DNA of 46,554 nucleotides from Bacteroidetes bacterium GWF2_49_14 (GTDB taxonomy: Bacteria; Bacteroidota; Bacteroidia; Bacteroidales; UBA12481): contig MEOR01000104.1 of the NCBI GenBank assembly GCA_001769295.1, forward strand, positions 1 to 46,554. Reading direction: 5' to 3'. Each line of letters starts with the position of its first letter. Position 1 is the first letter of the stretch. The notes under the pieces were generated by a model. That model had not been told where the DNA came from and ran no database searches. It saw only the letters and a program-made list of their open reading frames with translations. The position numbers and the translations under genes were made by a program. Positions 17,416 to 26,791 of the stretch are shown here, piece by piece.

Positions 17416-18281
17416 AAACCTTCAGCAGGCAGATTCTGCGCGTAGAACAGATACCGGTCGATGATCTGAGCGGCTAGTATTGCAGCCCAGGCCAGAATCG
17501 CCGGTGTGAACAAAAGATGATTTCGCAGCGTATCAGAACGTATCGAGAAAAATGCCCAGATTCCGAATCCGATTGCCAGAATGAAAAATCCAAGACGGAG
17601 ATAGAATGCTGCCATATGGTTATCCAGGATAATGGCCAGGGCATTCCCTGAAACAAGATCCTTCTGTCCCAGCCAGGCCATGAATACAGGTAAAATGGCA
17701 AGCTGAATCAATGGAATGCTGAAAGAAAGGATGGCCAGCAATTTCTGACTTGCCCAGGAACCATGATTGATCTGAAAAATCAGCAACAGGCTGGATCCCA
17801 GAATAATGGCTGCCAGGTAAAACCCAAGGGGGGTGAAAACCGAGTTCCAGGCTGGTCGGGTGGGAATCATGTAAATCCGGCTCATGATAAAAACAAGCAC
17901 GATGCCGGAAATGGCAGTAAAGTCAACCATCCATTTGAGGGATCGGGCTGCGGATGGCATCGTGAAGTGTAAAATGGTGACCACCGCCAAAAGTAATGTG
18001 TACGCCAGAACACTGAAAATCTCCCTGCTTAGCCATGAACTGTGCAGGTTGGCCAATGTCCGGGTGGCATTACCTGGATTACCCAGATGCATCAGCGAAA
18101 AGGCAACACCAACCAATGCGGCGGTGAGGGCAATCATCAGGATCCACTGAAACCTCGCCGGAATATCCACACGGGTGCGGTACAGTGGTGACAACAGGAA
18201 CAGATCGTATATCAGGATAATACCTGCCGACAGTTGCATTGCCATCGAAAAAACTATTAGTGACCATTCTTTACCGATCAT
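17412..18281 (-). CDS. dmsC: DmsC-like membrane anchor subunit of a molybdoenzyme
   Basis: The 289-residue protein has about eight hydrophobic helices and the DmsC pattern (EWSLIVFSMAMQLSAG at 5-20; LGNPGNATRTLANLHSSWLSREI at about 67-89, conserved in DMSO reductase anchors). It would oxidise menaquinol and pass electrons to the Fe-S subunit. It overlaps dmsB by 11 bases and is the last gene of the dmsABC order. There are no heme-binding requirements in the family. Confidence 0.87.
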   Translation of the reverse strand: MIGKEWSLIVFSMAMQLSAGIILIYDLFLLSPLYRTRVDIPARFQWILMIALTAALVGVAFSLMHLGNPGNATRTLANLHSSWLSREIFSVLAYTLLLAVVTILHFTMPSAARSLKWMVDFTAISGIVLVFIMSRIYMIPTRPAWNSVFTPLGFYLAAIILGSSLLLIFQINHGSWASQKLLAILSFSIPLIQLAILPVFMAWLGQKDLVSGNALAIILDNHMAAFYLRLGFFILAIGFGIWAFFSIRSDTLRNHLLFTPAILAWAAILAAQIIDRYLFYAQNLPAEGF

Positions 18282-18900
18282 TCCTGACCTCCTCCCTGTT
18301 TATGATTGAAGCTTTTAATTCTTTTGCCTTCGCGGCACCCGGATGAGCCTTGATGATGACTGCCGGGCCCGTCTGGCCGGAGTGGGGCAGGGGAAACACA
18401 TCCCGGTTGGCACCATAGTGGGATTCAAGGTTTTCAAGGGTGTCAAAATCCAGTGCCCTCATCAGGCATGAGGTAACACAGACGGGTTTCTTCCCTTCCT
18501 TGATATAATCTGAGCAGAAATCACATTTCTGCATGATTCCCTTTTGTGGGTTGTACTGAGGCGCTCCGTAAGGACAAGCCCATTCGCAGTACCGGCAGCC
18601 CACACATTTATCAGGGTCAACAAGGACAATGCCATCATTCCCAATATGCATGGCTTTTGTGGGGCAGGCTGCAACGCATGACGGATTCTCGCAGTGATTG
18701 CAGGCCACGGAGAGATTGTAGGCAACGATATCCGGAACCCAGGTACCCTTGCTGTCTTTCTCCCATGCCGATCCGCAAACCTCATAAACACGGCGGAAAC
18801 GAATACCTTCGGTCAGGTCGTTTTTATCCTTGCAGGCCACCTGACAGGTCTTACAACCGGAACAGCAGGAAGAGTCAAAGTAGAATCCGTATTTCGTCAT
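18271..18900 (-). CDS. dmsB: DmsB-like four-[4Fe-4S] electron transfer subunit
   Basis: The 209-residue protein holds four Cys-rich clusters: CCSGCKTCQVACKD (14-27), CNHCENPSCVAACP, CVGCRYCEWACPYGAP, and CDFCSDYIKEGKKPVCVTSC, enough for four [4Fe-4S] centres as in DmsB. It has no export signal of its own and would travel with the Tat-signalled catalytic subunit. It overlaps dmsA by 4 bases (ATGA) and dmsC by 11, so the three are translationally coupled. Confidence 0.93.
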   Translation of the reverse strand: MTKYGFYFDSSCCSGCKTCQVACKDKNDLTEGIRFRRVYEVCGSAWEKDSKGTWVPDIVAYNLSVACNHCENPSCVAACPTKAMHIGNDGIVLVDPDKCVGCRYCEWACPYGAPQYNPQKGIMQKCDFCSDYIKEGKKPVCVTSCLMRALDFDTLENLESHYGANRDVFPLPHSGQTGPAVIIKAHPGAAKAKELKASIINREEVRNDR

Positions 18901-21275
18901 GCTTTATATTTCTCAACCTGGACCATAATCGTGTGCTGTGCATTTCCAAAGGCTAGAGGAGTCCACCTTTCGGAAGAGAGGGTATTAATGTTCCCGCCAA
19001 AGTCCGTGCCATCCTTCCCATAAACCGACCAGGCACCCTGCGGAACGGATACAACTCCGGGCATGACACGAGGGGTAACCCGGCAAGGAAGCACAATTGT
19101 TCCCCGTTCATTGAATACTTTTACCCGGTCCCCGTCCTTGATATTCCTTGGCTTTGCGTCAGCTGCATTCATGAAAATCCGCTGGGGGAATGCCTCATTT
19201 AACCAATCTATGTTGGCGTGAGTTGAGTGCACACGGGCCATGTAATGAGGCCCGATCGCCTGCAGGGGGTACTCTTTGGCCTCTGGACCAAAGGGTGATT
19301 CCCATTCACATATATATTTCGGAACTGCGGGAATTTCAACGGGCTGATTCATCCTGAAAAGCGTCTCACTGAATATTTCGATTTTTCCGCTGGGAGTCGT
19401 TAAAGGAAACTTCTCCGGATCCATCCGGAAATTCTCGAATGATATAGCGGGTTTGACAACGGGTACGCTATACACGCCCTGGTTGGATTTAACGAAAGCA
19501 TCGAAATCCGGAAGGTCAGGAAACCGGATATGCCGGTATTCATCCCAAAGTTTATGTGTCCATCCTTTCTCATCCAGACCACTGGTATAGGCCCCCGCAA
19601 GTCCGAGTTTTGAAGCCAGGTCCGCGCAGATCCTGTAATCCGATTTTGTCTCCTGATAGGGTTCAAGCAGCTGAGGCAGTAAAATCAACTCTTCTCCATA
19701 CTTCCAGCCGTCCTGCAAACCCCATGTTTCGAAATGTGTACAGGCAGGCAAAATCAGGTCGGCAAACCGGCCCGATTCTGTCATGAACTGATCCTGAACC
19801 ACGATGAATTCAAGAAGGCTCTCATCCTCCAGTATTTTTGCGGCTTTCCGGCTGTTGCCATGCTGGTTGACGAGGATATTGGAGGCCACTGCCCAGATCA
19901 TTTTAATGCTGGTGGATAACTTTTCAGCACCTGTCAGGCCCTCTTTTTCAGTGAGTGTATGCCCTCTGACAACAGCCTCCGACCAAAGGAAAGTCGGAAT
20001 CTTTGCCTTAACCTTGTTCTCCCCGGTCGGAAAAATGCTCCAGAACGGCTCACCGCCAGGCTGGCGCGCTATACCGGAAGCCCAGCCACCATGATTACCC
20101 ACGTTACCTGTTATAGCAGCCAGCACGCACCCTCCCCGAACCGGCTGTTCACCGTAGGCCCTACGCTGCATTCCGTAACCCTGGTAAAGCATGGCCGGCT
20201 TTGTATTGGCAAACTCCCTTGCGATACGGGCAATAGTTGCTGAAGGAATCCCGGTTATCCGGGCCGCCCATTCCGGTGTTTTCGGCTCCCCGTCGAAGGT
20301 GCCAAAAAGGTAATCCAAATAGGATTCCTCCTTCTCGAGCCCTTTGGGCATCTGGGTAGAGTCAAATCCTATGCAGTGAGTCCTTACAAATTCTTTGTCG
20401 AATAAGCCCTCTTCGGCTATAACATAGGCCATAGCCGACATCATCGCCGTGTCGGTTCCGGGCCGTATCGGGATCCATTCATCTGCAAGTGCTACAGCAG
20501 ACATAGTCATTCTGGGATCGATGCAGACGATCCGGGCCCCATTTTCCCTGGCCAGCTTCAGAAAATAATCGGAATTAGTTCCATCCCTCATCTCTGCCGG
20601 ATTCCAGCCCCACATCAGGATATATTTAGAATTGAGCCAATCCTGTCTCTGATTGCCGGTTATGGCAGTACCATAGACGGTTGGAGTGGCTTTGCTGATG
20701 CATGCCCAGGAGTATGAATTGTAATAATCAAGCGCACCTCCGAAAAGGTTCATCAGCCTGACAGCCGGCCACCTGCCATTTATGTGGCTGTAACTGCCGG
20801 TTCCGTAAGGCACAAAAAAGGCTTCGTTTCCATATTTTTCCCGAATGCGGATCATCTCGGAAGACATCTTTTCCAGTGCTGCTTCCCAGGAAACTCGTTT
20901 AAACTTTCCTTCCCCGCGCTTACCTGTGCGCATCATCGGAAACATGAGCCTGTCGGGGTGGTACTGTCTTCTTCGATAACTTCTTCCGCGGATACAGGCG
21001 CGGAGCTGAGGGTCTTCCGGCGAGTCTCCCGGCCTGTCGTCCGTCTCTAGGTGGGTGATTATTCCGTCTGTCAACTGCACTTTCAGCAGGCATCTGCCGC
21101 CGCAGTTATGTGCCGGGCAGCCGGCATATACCCAGCCGTTGCGGGGGAGGTGAGCAGCGAGAACCTCACCGGTCTCATAACCAAATGTTTCACGCAAAAG
21201 TCCGGTGGCAGTTAGGGCAACGCCTCCAACTACCGCACTGTTTCTTATAAACTCCCTTCGGTTTTGCCCGGCCAT
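18897..21275 (-). CDS. dmsA: DmsA-like molybdopterin oxidoreductase catalytic subunit (DMSO/related reductase)
   Basis: The 792-residue protein starts with a Tat signal (NRREFIRNSAVVGG) and belongs to the DMSO reductase family. The [4Fe-4S] ligands are Cys53, Cys58, Cys62 and Cys94. The Mo ligand position is serine (Ser189 in NSYSWACI), as in DmsA rather than the Cys of Psr/Nap types. The bis-MGD motifs follow (CIDPRMT; IPIRPGTD) and the C-terminal MopB domain (about 670-790). It likely reduces DMSO, amine N-oxides or a related S/N-oxide in the periplasm; family members also include selenate and other oxyanion reductases, so the acceptor is open. Confidence 0.9.
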   Translation of the reverse strand: MAGQNRREFIRNSAVVGGVALTATGLLRETFGYETGEVLAAHLPRNGWVYAGCPAHNCGGRCLLKVQLTDGIITHLETDDRPGDSPEDPQLRACIRGRSYRRRQYHPDRLMFPMMRTGKRGEGKFKRVSWEAALEKMSSEMIRIREKYGNEAFFVPYGTGSYSHINGRWPAVRLMNLFGGALDYYNSYSWACISKATPTVYGTAITGNQRQDWLNSKYILMWGWNPAEMRDGTNSDYFLKLARENGARIVCIDPRMTMSAVALADEWIPIRPGTDTAMMSAMAYVIAEEGLFDKEFVRTHCIGFDSTQMPKGLEKEESYLDYLFGTFDGEPKTPEWAARITGIPSATIARIAREFANTKPAMLYQGYGMQRRAYGEQPVRGGCVLAAITGNVGNHGGWASGIARQPGGEPFWSIFPTGENKVKAKIPTFLWSEAVVRGHTLTEKEGLTGAEKLSTSIKMIWAVASNILVNQHGNSRKAAKILEDESLLEFIVVQDQFMTESGRFADLILPACTHFETWGLQDGWKYGEELILLPQLLEPYQETKSDYRICADLASKLGLAGAYTSGLDEKGWTHKLWDEYRHIRFPDLPDFDAFVKSNQGVYSVPVVKPAISFENFRMDPEKFPLTTPSGKIEIFSETLFRMNQPVEIPAVPKYICEWESPFGPEAKEYPLQAIGPHYMARVHSTHANIDWLNEAFPQRIFMNAADAKPRNIKDGDRVKVFNERGTIVLPCRVTPRVMPGVVSVPQGAWSVYGKDGTDFGGNINTLSSERWTPLAFGNAQHTIMVQVEKYKA

Positions 21276-21316
21276 CCAGTTTGACGATATATCGTATTAA
21301 AAATACAAAACCATTA

Positions 21317-22006
21317 TCAGGAAAACAACCGGACCAGATTGCCCCTCAGGATTTCCTTCACCTTGTCCATATCCTGGGGAGAGCCAAGCTCGGCCTGGAG
21401 GGAAGTAACACCTTTATCCTGAAACCCGCACGGATTGATATACTTGAAATAGTTCAGGTCGGTGTTCACATTAAATGCAAAACCATGCATGGTGATGTGC
21501 CGGCTGGCTTTAACCCCGATGGCACAGATCTTCCGGGCTTTGGGGGAATCGGCATCCAGCCAGACACCGGTTGCCCCTTCGAGACGGGCAGAATGTAGGC
21601 CGTAATGTTCCAATGTCAGGATAATGCTTTCCTCAAGGGCATGTACATACTGCTTGATATGCATTCCGAATTGCTCCAGGTCGAAAATCGGATACCCTAC
21701 GATCTGGCCCGGTCCATGGTAGGTAATGTCACCGCCGCGGTCGATATGATAATAGGTAGCCTTTATGCTCCGGAGAAAGTCATCATTGATCAGAAGATTA
21801 TGCTGATCGCCTGATTTTCCCAGCGTGAACACATGCGGATGCTCAACAAAAAGCAGCCGGTTATCGGGATATATCCATTCTTCGGCTGGAAGACTTCGGT
21901 TAATGAGTTTTCGGTTCACCCGCTCATCAAACAAGGAAACCTGATAATCCCAGGCCGCCTGATAATCCAGCAGGCCTAAATCCGTATAAACAATTGAACC
22001 TTTCAT
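21317..22006 (-). CDS. lipB: Octanoyltransferase LipB
   Basis: The 229-residue protein transfers octanoyl from acyl carrier protein to lipoyl domains. It has the family motifs RGGDITYHGPGQ (about 85-96), the active-site lysine in KICAIGVK, and the catalytic cysteine in INPCGF (about 190-195). It overlaps lipA by 4 bases (ATGA), so the two steps of lipoate synthesis are coupled. Downstream, dmsA follows on the opposite side of a 41-base gap in the same direction. Confidence 0.95.
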   Translation of the reverse strand: MKGSIVYTDLGLLDYQAAWDYQVSLFDERVNRKLINRSLPAEEWIYPDNRLLFVEHPHVFTLGKSGDQHNLLINDDFLRSIKATYYHIDRGGDITYHGPGQIVGYPIFDLEQFGMHIKQYVHALEESIILTLEHYGLHSARLEGATGVWLDADSPKARKICAIGVKASRHITMHGFAFNVNTDLNYFKYINPCGFQDKGVTSLQAELGSPQDMDKVKEILRGNLVRLFS

Positions 22007-22872
22007 TCGCGGGGTTTAACGTGTTTCTCCGCATGGTAGGAGGAACGGACCAGCGGTTGGCTCTCAACGTGCATGAATCCCATGTTCAATCCGGTCTCCT
22101 CATATTCCAGAAATTTTTCCGGTGTAATCCATTCCTTTACCCCGATATGTGCGGTGGAAGGCTGGAGGTACTGACCAATGGTCATCACTGTGCACCCTGC
22201 ATCAAGCAAGTCTTCCATCGTTTTAAGGATCTCTTCTTCAGTCTCTCCAAGTCCGAGCATAATACCTGATTTTGCCACCAAACCCGATTTTGCGATTCTT
22301 GAAATAACCGAGAGGCTGGTTTCATATTTCGCTTTTGTCCGGATCTCCGGGGTAAGGCGCCGAACGGTTTCCAAATTGTGTGAAATGACCTCGGGACCCG
22401 CTGCAATGACCTGGTCAATCAGTTCAGGCCTTCCATCGAAATCTGGAATCAGGGTCTCCATGGTCAGTCCCGGGTTCACCTCCTTGATTACACGGATGGT
22501 TTCTGCCCAGAATCCGGCACCACGGTCAGGAAGGTCATCCCGGTCGACCGATGTTATTACTGCATGCTTAAGTTTCATTCGGCGGATGGATTCCGCTACC
22601 CGAGCCGGTTCTTCCGGATCCGGGGGCAGGGGCTTGCCGGTGGTTACCCCGCAAAACTTGCATGAACGCGTGCAGATATCTCCGAGAATCATGAATGTGG
22701 CAGTGCCGGCCCTCCAGCATTCCCCGATGTTGGGGCAATTGCCGGCAGTACATATGGTGTGAAGATGCAGGTCTTCCAGTGTCTTCCTGACTTCCGAAAA
22801 ACTTTCATCCGGTTTGAGACGAGATTTCAGCTTCATCCAGTGCGGCAGTCTCGACCTTTTGTTATCCTCCAT
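22003..22872 (-). CDS. lipA: Lipoyl synthase LipA (radical SAM)
   Basis: Starting at the ATG at 22872, the protein has 289 residues. An upstream in-frame start would add 15 residues unlike any LipA. It has the auxiliary cluster Cys41, Cys46, Cys52 (CTAGNCPNIGEC), the radical SAM cluster Cys67, Cys71, Cys74 (CTRSCKFC), and the conserved C-terminal serine motif VRSSYHAE. It inserts two sulfurs into octanoyl groups. Encoded just before lipB; the two molybdoenzyme loci lie on either side. Confidence 0.95.
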   Translation of the reverse strand: MEDNKRSRLPHWMKLKSRLKPDESFSEVRKTLEDLHLHTICTAGNCPNIGECWRAGTATFMILGDICTRSCKFCGVTTGKPLPPDPEEPARVAESIRRMKLKHAVITSVDRDDLPDRGAGFWAETIRVIKEVNPGLTMETLIPDFDGRPELIDQVIAAGPEVISHNLETVRRLTPEIRTKAKYETSLSVISRIAKSGLVAKSGIMLGLGETEEEILKTMEDLLDAGCTVMTIGQYLQPSTAHIGVKEWITPEKFLEYEETGLNMGFMHVESQPLVRSSYHAEKHVKPRE

Positions 22873-22983
22873 ATAAACGTTAAAAATGAGGTTCAAAATT
22901 AGTTTAATAACTGTCAATATTTTTCTGTTAATTGAATAGCAGTAAAGTAAATTATACTAATTTTACGAAGTCAATAACCTATA

Positions 22984-22993
22984 TATCTAGATA
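22984..22993. promoter_or_regulatory. Palindrome in the lipA-psrA divergent spacer
   Basis: TATCTAGATA is a perfect 10-base palindrome ending 10 bases before the psrA-like ATG. A weak -7-like element TAATTTTA (22958-22965) is upstream. The spacer is very AT-rich, so chance is a real possibility. Confidence 0.25.
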
Positions 22994-23003
22994 ATTATAT
23001 AAA

Positions 23004-25232
23004 ATGTCAACAAGACGAAATTTTATCAGGATTTCAGCCCTGGGTGCGGGCGGTACAGCTATTGCCTGGCCGTTGATGAAGAACTTCGCAAAAGAGCTGG
23101 TTGACACGGAGCGTTTAGATTTTGAGGGTATGAGGCGGACTCCGACCTATTGCGAAATCTGTTTCTGGAAATGTGCAGGATGGGTTTACAAGAATGATAA
23201 AGGCGACTTGTGGAAAATCACTGGCAATGACGAGGATCTTCATTGCAACGGTCGTTTTTGTCCACGGGGAACCGGCGGGGTAGGGATGTACAACGACGAG
23301 GATCGGTTGAAAACTCCACTGATCCGGACACAGGAAAAGGGTCAGCAGACTTTCCGTGAGGCAACCTGGGATGAAGCTTTTACCTATATCGCAGACAAAC
23401 TGAAAAAGATAGCCGCAGAACATGGACCGGAGTGTACGGCTCTGTTTACACATGGTTCCGGCGGAAAATACTTCTCCACGCTGCTCAAGGCATTCGGATC
23501 ACCGCATGTTGCTGCACCATCCTATGCACAATGCCGCGGCCCAAGGGAAGTTGCCTTTCAGAATACTTTCGGAGAGGGGATTGAGAGTCCTGAGAGGACT
23601 GATATCCGGGATACTAAATGTCTGGTCCTGATAGGCAGTCATATTGGTGAAAACATGCACAACGGACAGGTTCAGGAAATGTCAGACGCTATTGACAAGG
23701 GAGCTACCATAATCACAGTTGATCCGCGTTATTCGACTGCGGCCAGCAAAGCCAAATTCTGGCTTCCCATTAAGCCTGCAACTGATCTTGCACTTCTGCT
23801 GTCATGGATCCATGTGATAATCGAAGAAGGACTCTACGATAAAGAATATGTTGAGAAATATGCCTCCGGATTCGACCTGCTCAAGGCGCATGTCCAAAGC
23901 ATGACTCCGGAATGGGCGTATGGTATCACAACCATTAAGCCGGATATTATCAGGCAGACCGCCCGCGAAATGGGAAATGCTTCTCCGGCCGTCATCGTGC
24001 ATCCCGGTCGTCATGTTACCTGGTATGGTGATGACACTCAAAGGCTCAGGGCAGTGGCCATACTGAATGCCCTCCTGGGATCATGGGGCAGACGGGGTGG
24101 TTTTTACCGGCCGGAATCAATTACTCTCCCGGAACCCCCGCATCCTGCCTATCCAACCCCTTCTAGAACCTGGAGAACGGAATTCCCCGACCTTTACCGG
24201 CTTTCCGATTCTGTTCTGGCAAACGGGGTTTGCGATGCAACAATCCCTGATCCGAGCCGTGGCTGTAATTTCAAAGCCTGGATTGTGAACGGAACCAACT
24301 TGATAGAGACGCTTCCAAATCAGGCTAATACCATAAAAGCAATAGAGGCGTTGGACCTTTTGGTGGTTATTGACACAATGCCGATGGAGATAACCGGTTA
24401 TGCCGACGTGGTGCTTCCCGAATGCACCTATATTGAAAGGTACGATGAAATCCGGGTGAGTCCCCATCGCAAACCCCAGATTGCACTCCGGATGCCGGGA
24501 ATGAAACCAAAGAATAATACCAAGCCTGCTTATTGGATGGCAAGGGAGCTGGCAAAAAAAATGGGGCTTGAGGCATATTTCCCGTTTGAAAAAATAGAAG
24601 ATTTGCTGGATTGGCAGCTTAAGCAGCTGGGCACCAGCCTGGCCGAAATGAAGAAGATCGGGGTTAAAACATTTGACCGGACGGCAGACGATCTTTATTT
24701 CGCACCCAATGAGGAAATCGAGTTTTCAACCAATACAGGAAAAATTGAACTCTATGCTACGGCTTTCGAAATGGAAGGATTTGATCCGCTGCCGAAATAT
24801 ACGGCCCATGAAGAACCTCCGGCCGGATTCTACAGGCTGAATTATGGCAGGGCACCGATGCACACCTTCAGCCGGACCTCCAATAATCCTAATCTTACTG
24901 ATCTGATGGATGAAAACACCGTTTGGGTGAATCCGAAAGTTGCAAAAGAGTGGGGACTTACGAATGATCAATATATAAACCTCAAAAATCAGGACGGAAA
25001 AGTATCGGAATTTCCGATTAAAGTGAGAATCACGGAAAGAATCCGCTGGGATTCGGTTTACATGGTCCATGGATTTGGTCATGATCAAAAGCGCATGAAG
25101 AGATGTTATGGTAAAGGCGCAAGTGACACAAACCTGATAACCAGGGTTCTGGTTGATCCCCTGATGGGCGGAACCGGAATGCGAGGCAATTTTGTCACTT
25201 TCATCACCGAAATGGAGGAGGTTAAGTCATGA
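23004..25232 (+). CDS. psrA: PsrA/PhsA-like molybdopterin oxidoreductase (polysulfide/thiosulfate reductase family)
   Basis: The 742-residue protein starts with a Tat signal (TRRNFIRISALGAGG). The [4Fe-4S] ligands are Cys50, Cys53, Cys57 and Cys86 (FCPRG). The Mo ligand position is cysteine, Cys177 in SYAQCRGP, the pattern of polysulfide, thiosulfate and related reductases, which separates it from the serine-type DmsA in the same window. The bis-MGD and C-terminal MopB domains are intact (about 610-740). With PsrB and PsrC it would reduce a sulfur substrate in the periplasm with quinol electrons. Sulfur-transport and rhodanese genes downstream support a sulfur role. Tetrathionate or arsenate type activity is less likely from the gene order. 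Confidence 0.87.
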   Translation: MSTRRNFIRISALGAGGTAIAWPLMKNFAKELVDTERLDFEGMRRTPTYCEICFWKCAGWVYKNDKGDLWKITGNDEDLHCNGRFCPRGTGGVGMYNDEDRLKTPLIRTQEKGQQTFREATWDEAFTYIADKLKKIAAEHGPECTALFTHGSGGKYFSTLLKAFGSPHVAAPSYAQCRGPREVAFQNTFGEGIESPERTDIRDTKCLVLIGSHIGENMHNGQVQEMSDAIDKGATIITVDPRYSTAASKAKFWLPIKPATDLALLLSWIHVIIEEGLYDKEYVEKYASGFDLLKAHVQSMTPEWAYGITTIKPDIIRQTAREMGNASPAVIVHPGRHVTWYGDDTQRLRAVAILNALLGSWGRRGGFYRPESITLPEPPHPAYPTPSRTWRTEFPDLYRLSDSVLANGVCDATIPDPSRGCNFKAWIVNGTNLIETLPNQANTIKAIEALDLLVVIDTMPMEITGYADVVLPECTYIERYDEIRVSPHRKPQIALRMPGMKPKNNTKPAYWMARELAKKMGLEAYFPFEKIEDLLDWQLKQLGTSLAEMKKIGVKTFDRTADDLYFAPNEEIEFSTNTGKIELYATAFEMEGFDPLPKYTAHEEPPAGFYRLNYGRAPMHTFSRTSNNPNLTDLMDENTVWVNPKVAKEWGLTNDQYINLKNQDGKVSEFPIKVRITERIRWDSVYMVHGFGHDQKRMKRCYGKGASDTNLITRVLVDPLMGGTGMRGNFVTFITEMEEVKS

Positions 25233-25762
25233 GATATGCAATGGCTGTTGACACAAAAAAGTGTGTAGGTTGCAGCGACTGCGTAGTTGCCTGCCAGACC
25301 GAGAATAATGTCCCCATTGGCTACTGCCGCGACTGGGTTGTTGAGGTTACGGACGGAACCTATCCTCAGCTTGAACTCGAGCTTCGTTCGGAGCGATGCA
25401 ACCATTGCGATAACTCACCTTGTGTACGTTGCTGCCCTACCGGTGCCAGTCACTATGAAAAAGGGGGGATCGTAACCGTCACGCATAACAAATGCATCGG
25501 CTGCGGTGCCTGCATCACTTCCTGTCCATATGACGCAAGGTATTCACATCCTGATGGATACGTTGATAAATGTACCTTCTGCATTCATCGGGTGGAGAAA
25601 GGCCTTATGCCTGCCTGCGTGGCCGCTTGTCCTACCAAATGCATGTATTTCGGTGATCTCGATGATCCGAAGAGTCCGGTATCCGAGATTCTCAAAACCC
25701 GAAAATACAAGACACTGATTCCGGAAGCAGGTACCAACCCGCAGCTCTTTTTCTTAATCTAA
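25229..25762 (+). CDS. psrB: PsrB-like four-[4Fe-4S] electron transfer subunit
   Basis: The 177-residue protein contains sixteen ligand cysteines in four groups: CVGCSDCVVAC, CNHCDNSPCVRCCP, CIGCGACITSC and CTFCIHRVEKGLMPACVAAC. This is the ferredoxin-like electron wire between the quinol-oxidising PsrC and PsrA. The ATG overlaps the psrA stop by 4 bases (ATGA). No export signal, as expected for a partner carried by the Tat-signalled PsrA. Confidence 0.93.
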   Translation: MRYAMAVDTKKCVGCSDCVVACQTENNVPIGYCRDWVVEVTDGTYPQLELELRSERCNHCDNSPCVRCCPTGASHYEKGGIVTVTHNKCIGCGACITSCPYDARYSHPDGYVDKCTFCIHRVEKGLMPACVAACPTKCMYFGDLDDPKSPVSEILKTRKYKTLIPEAGTNPQLFFLI

Positions 25763-25775
25763 ACCTGATAATACC

Positions 25776-26717
25776 ATGCGTGAAGAAATTATTGTCAGCG
25801 GCAGGATGAATCCAAATATCGATCCGTACCTGCATATTTGGCACTGGCAGATTCCCTTATATCTTTTCCTTGGAGGCCTGGCTGCAGGGATCCTGTTTTT
25901 TGCCGCGTATTTTGTCATCCGTGGAAAAGAAAAAGAGTACCCAACAGCCGTTAACCTTGCTCCGTTGATAGTTCCGATCCTGCTGATCCTTGGGTTGTTC
26001 GCACTGTTTCTGGACCTTAAGCACAAGCTGTTCTTCTGGAGATTGTACACTGTGATACGGCTTGAATCCCCCATGTCATGGGGTGCCTGGACCCTGATGA
26101 TTATCACTCCGATCTCCTTTATCTGGGCTGCCCTGAATATTCGCCAGGTATTTCCCCGTTGGGACTGGAAATACAAATGGCTGAAGGATCTGGAAGCATT
26201 CTTTGTAAAATACAAAGTGGTTCTGGCTTGGGTGACGATTTTTTATGCAGTAATCCTTGGGGTCTATACCGGAATCCTTTTTTCGGCCTTTAACGCACGT
26301 CCGCTCTGGAACACGTCCATTCTGGGGCCCCTCTTCCTGGTATCCGGGATGTCAACCGGGGCGGCAACCATCATCCTGTTCTCACGAAACCATGAAGAGC
26401 GAAAATCCATTGCCCGGACGGACCTGCTGCTGATCGGAATTGAATTATTCCTGATCGTCCACATGTTCATGGGCTTTCTGGCCAGCACCCAGGTACAGAT
26501 CGATTCGGCCAACCTGTTCCTCGGCGGTCCGTTTACGGCTGCCTTCTGGATGCTGGTTGTGGCTATCGGGCTGATCCTCCCGGCAATTCTCGAATCCCTT
26601 GAACTGTTCAAGTTCAGGATTCCCTATTACATTCCTCCGATTCTTGTAATTTTCGGCGGAATCATGCTGAGGTTCATTCTGGCCTACGCCGGGCAGATGA
26701 GCAGATGGCTGTATTAG
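25776..26717 (+). CDS. psrC: PsrC/NrfD-like integral membrane quinol dehydrogenase subunit
   Basis: The 313-residue protein has about eight membrane helices and the NrfD opening HIWHWQIPLYLFLGGLAAG (residues 21-39). Other conserved marks are ESPMSWGAW (about 94-102) and the end segment LRFILAYAGQMSR. It anchors PsrAB and exchanges electrons with the menaquinone pool. It follows psrB by 13 bases, completing the psrABC order. Confidence 0.92.
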   Translation: MREEIIVSGRMNPNIDPYLHIWHWQIPLYLFLGGLAAGILFFAAYFVIRGKEKEYPTAVNLAPLIVPILLILGLFALFLDLKHKLFFWRLYTVIRLESPMSWGAWTLMIITPISFIWAALNIRQVFPRWDWKYKWLKDLEAFFVKYKVVLAWVTIFYAVILGVYTGILFSAFNARPLWNTSILGPLFLVSGMSTGAATIILFSRNHEERKSIARTDLLLIGIELFLIVHMFMGFLASTQVQIDSANLFLGGPFTAAFWMLVVAIGLILPAILESLELFKFRIPYYIPPILVIFGGIMLRFILAYAGQMSRWLY

Positions 26718-26724
26718 GTAGACC

Positions 26725-26766
26725 GATGACGGACGACGGACGACGGATGACGGATGACAGATGACA
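26725..26766. repeat. Heptanucleotide tandem repeat, six copies
   Basis: Six consecutive 7-base units follow the pattern GA(T/C)GAC(G/A). They fill the spacer between psrC and the first YeeE gene. An apparent minus-strand open frame with a Ser-Val-Arg-Pro pattern here is a by-product of the repeat. Confidence 0.9.
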
Positions 26767-26791
26767 GACAAACTAAGTAACATAACATACT

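Noticed and set aside
22178-22762. 194-codon plus-strand open frame opposite lipA
   Set aside because: lipA is complete with all cluster cysteines. The opposite frame has no domain and looks like a shadow of its codon pattern.
26725-26766. Heptamer array as a CRISPR array
   Set aside because: Units are 7 bases with no spacers, and no cas gene is present in the window.
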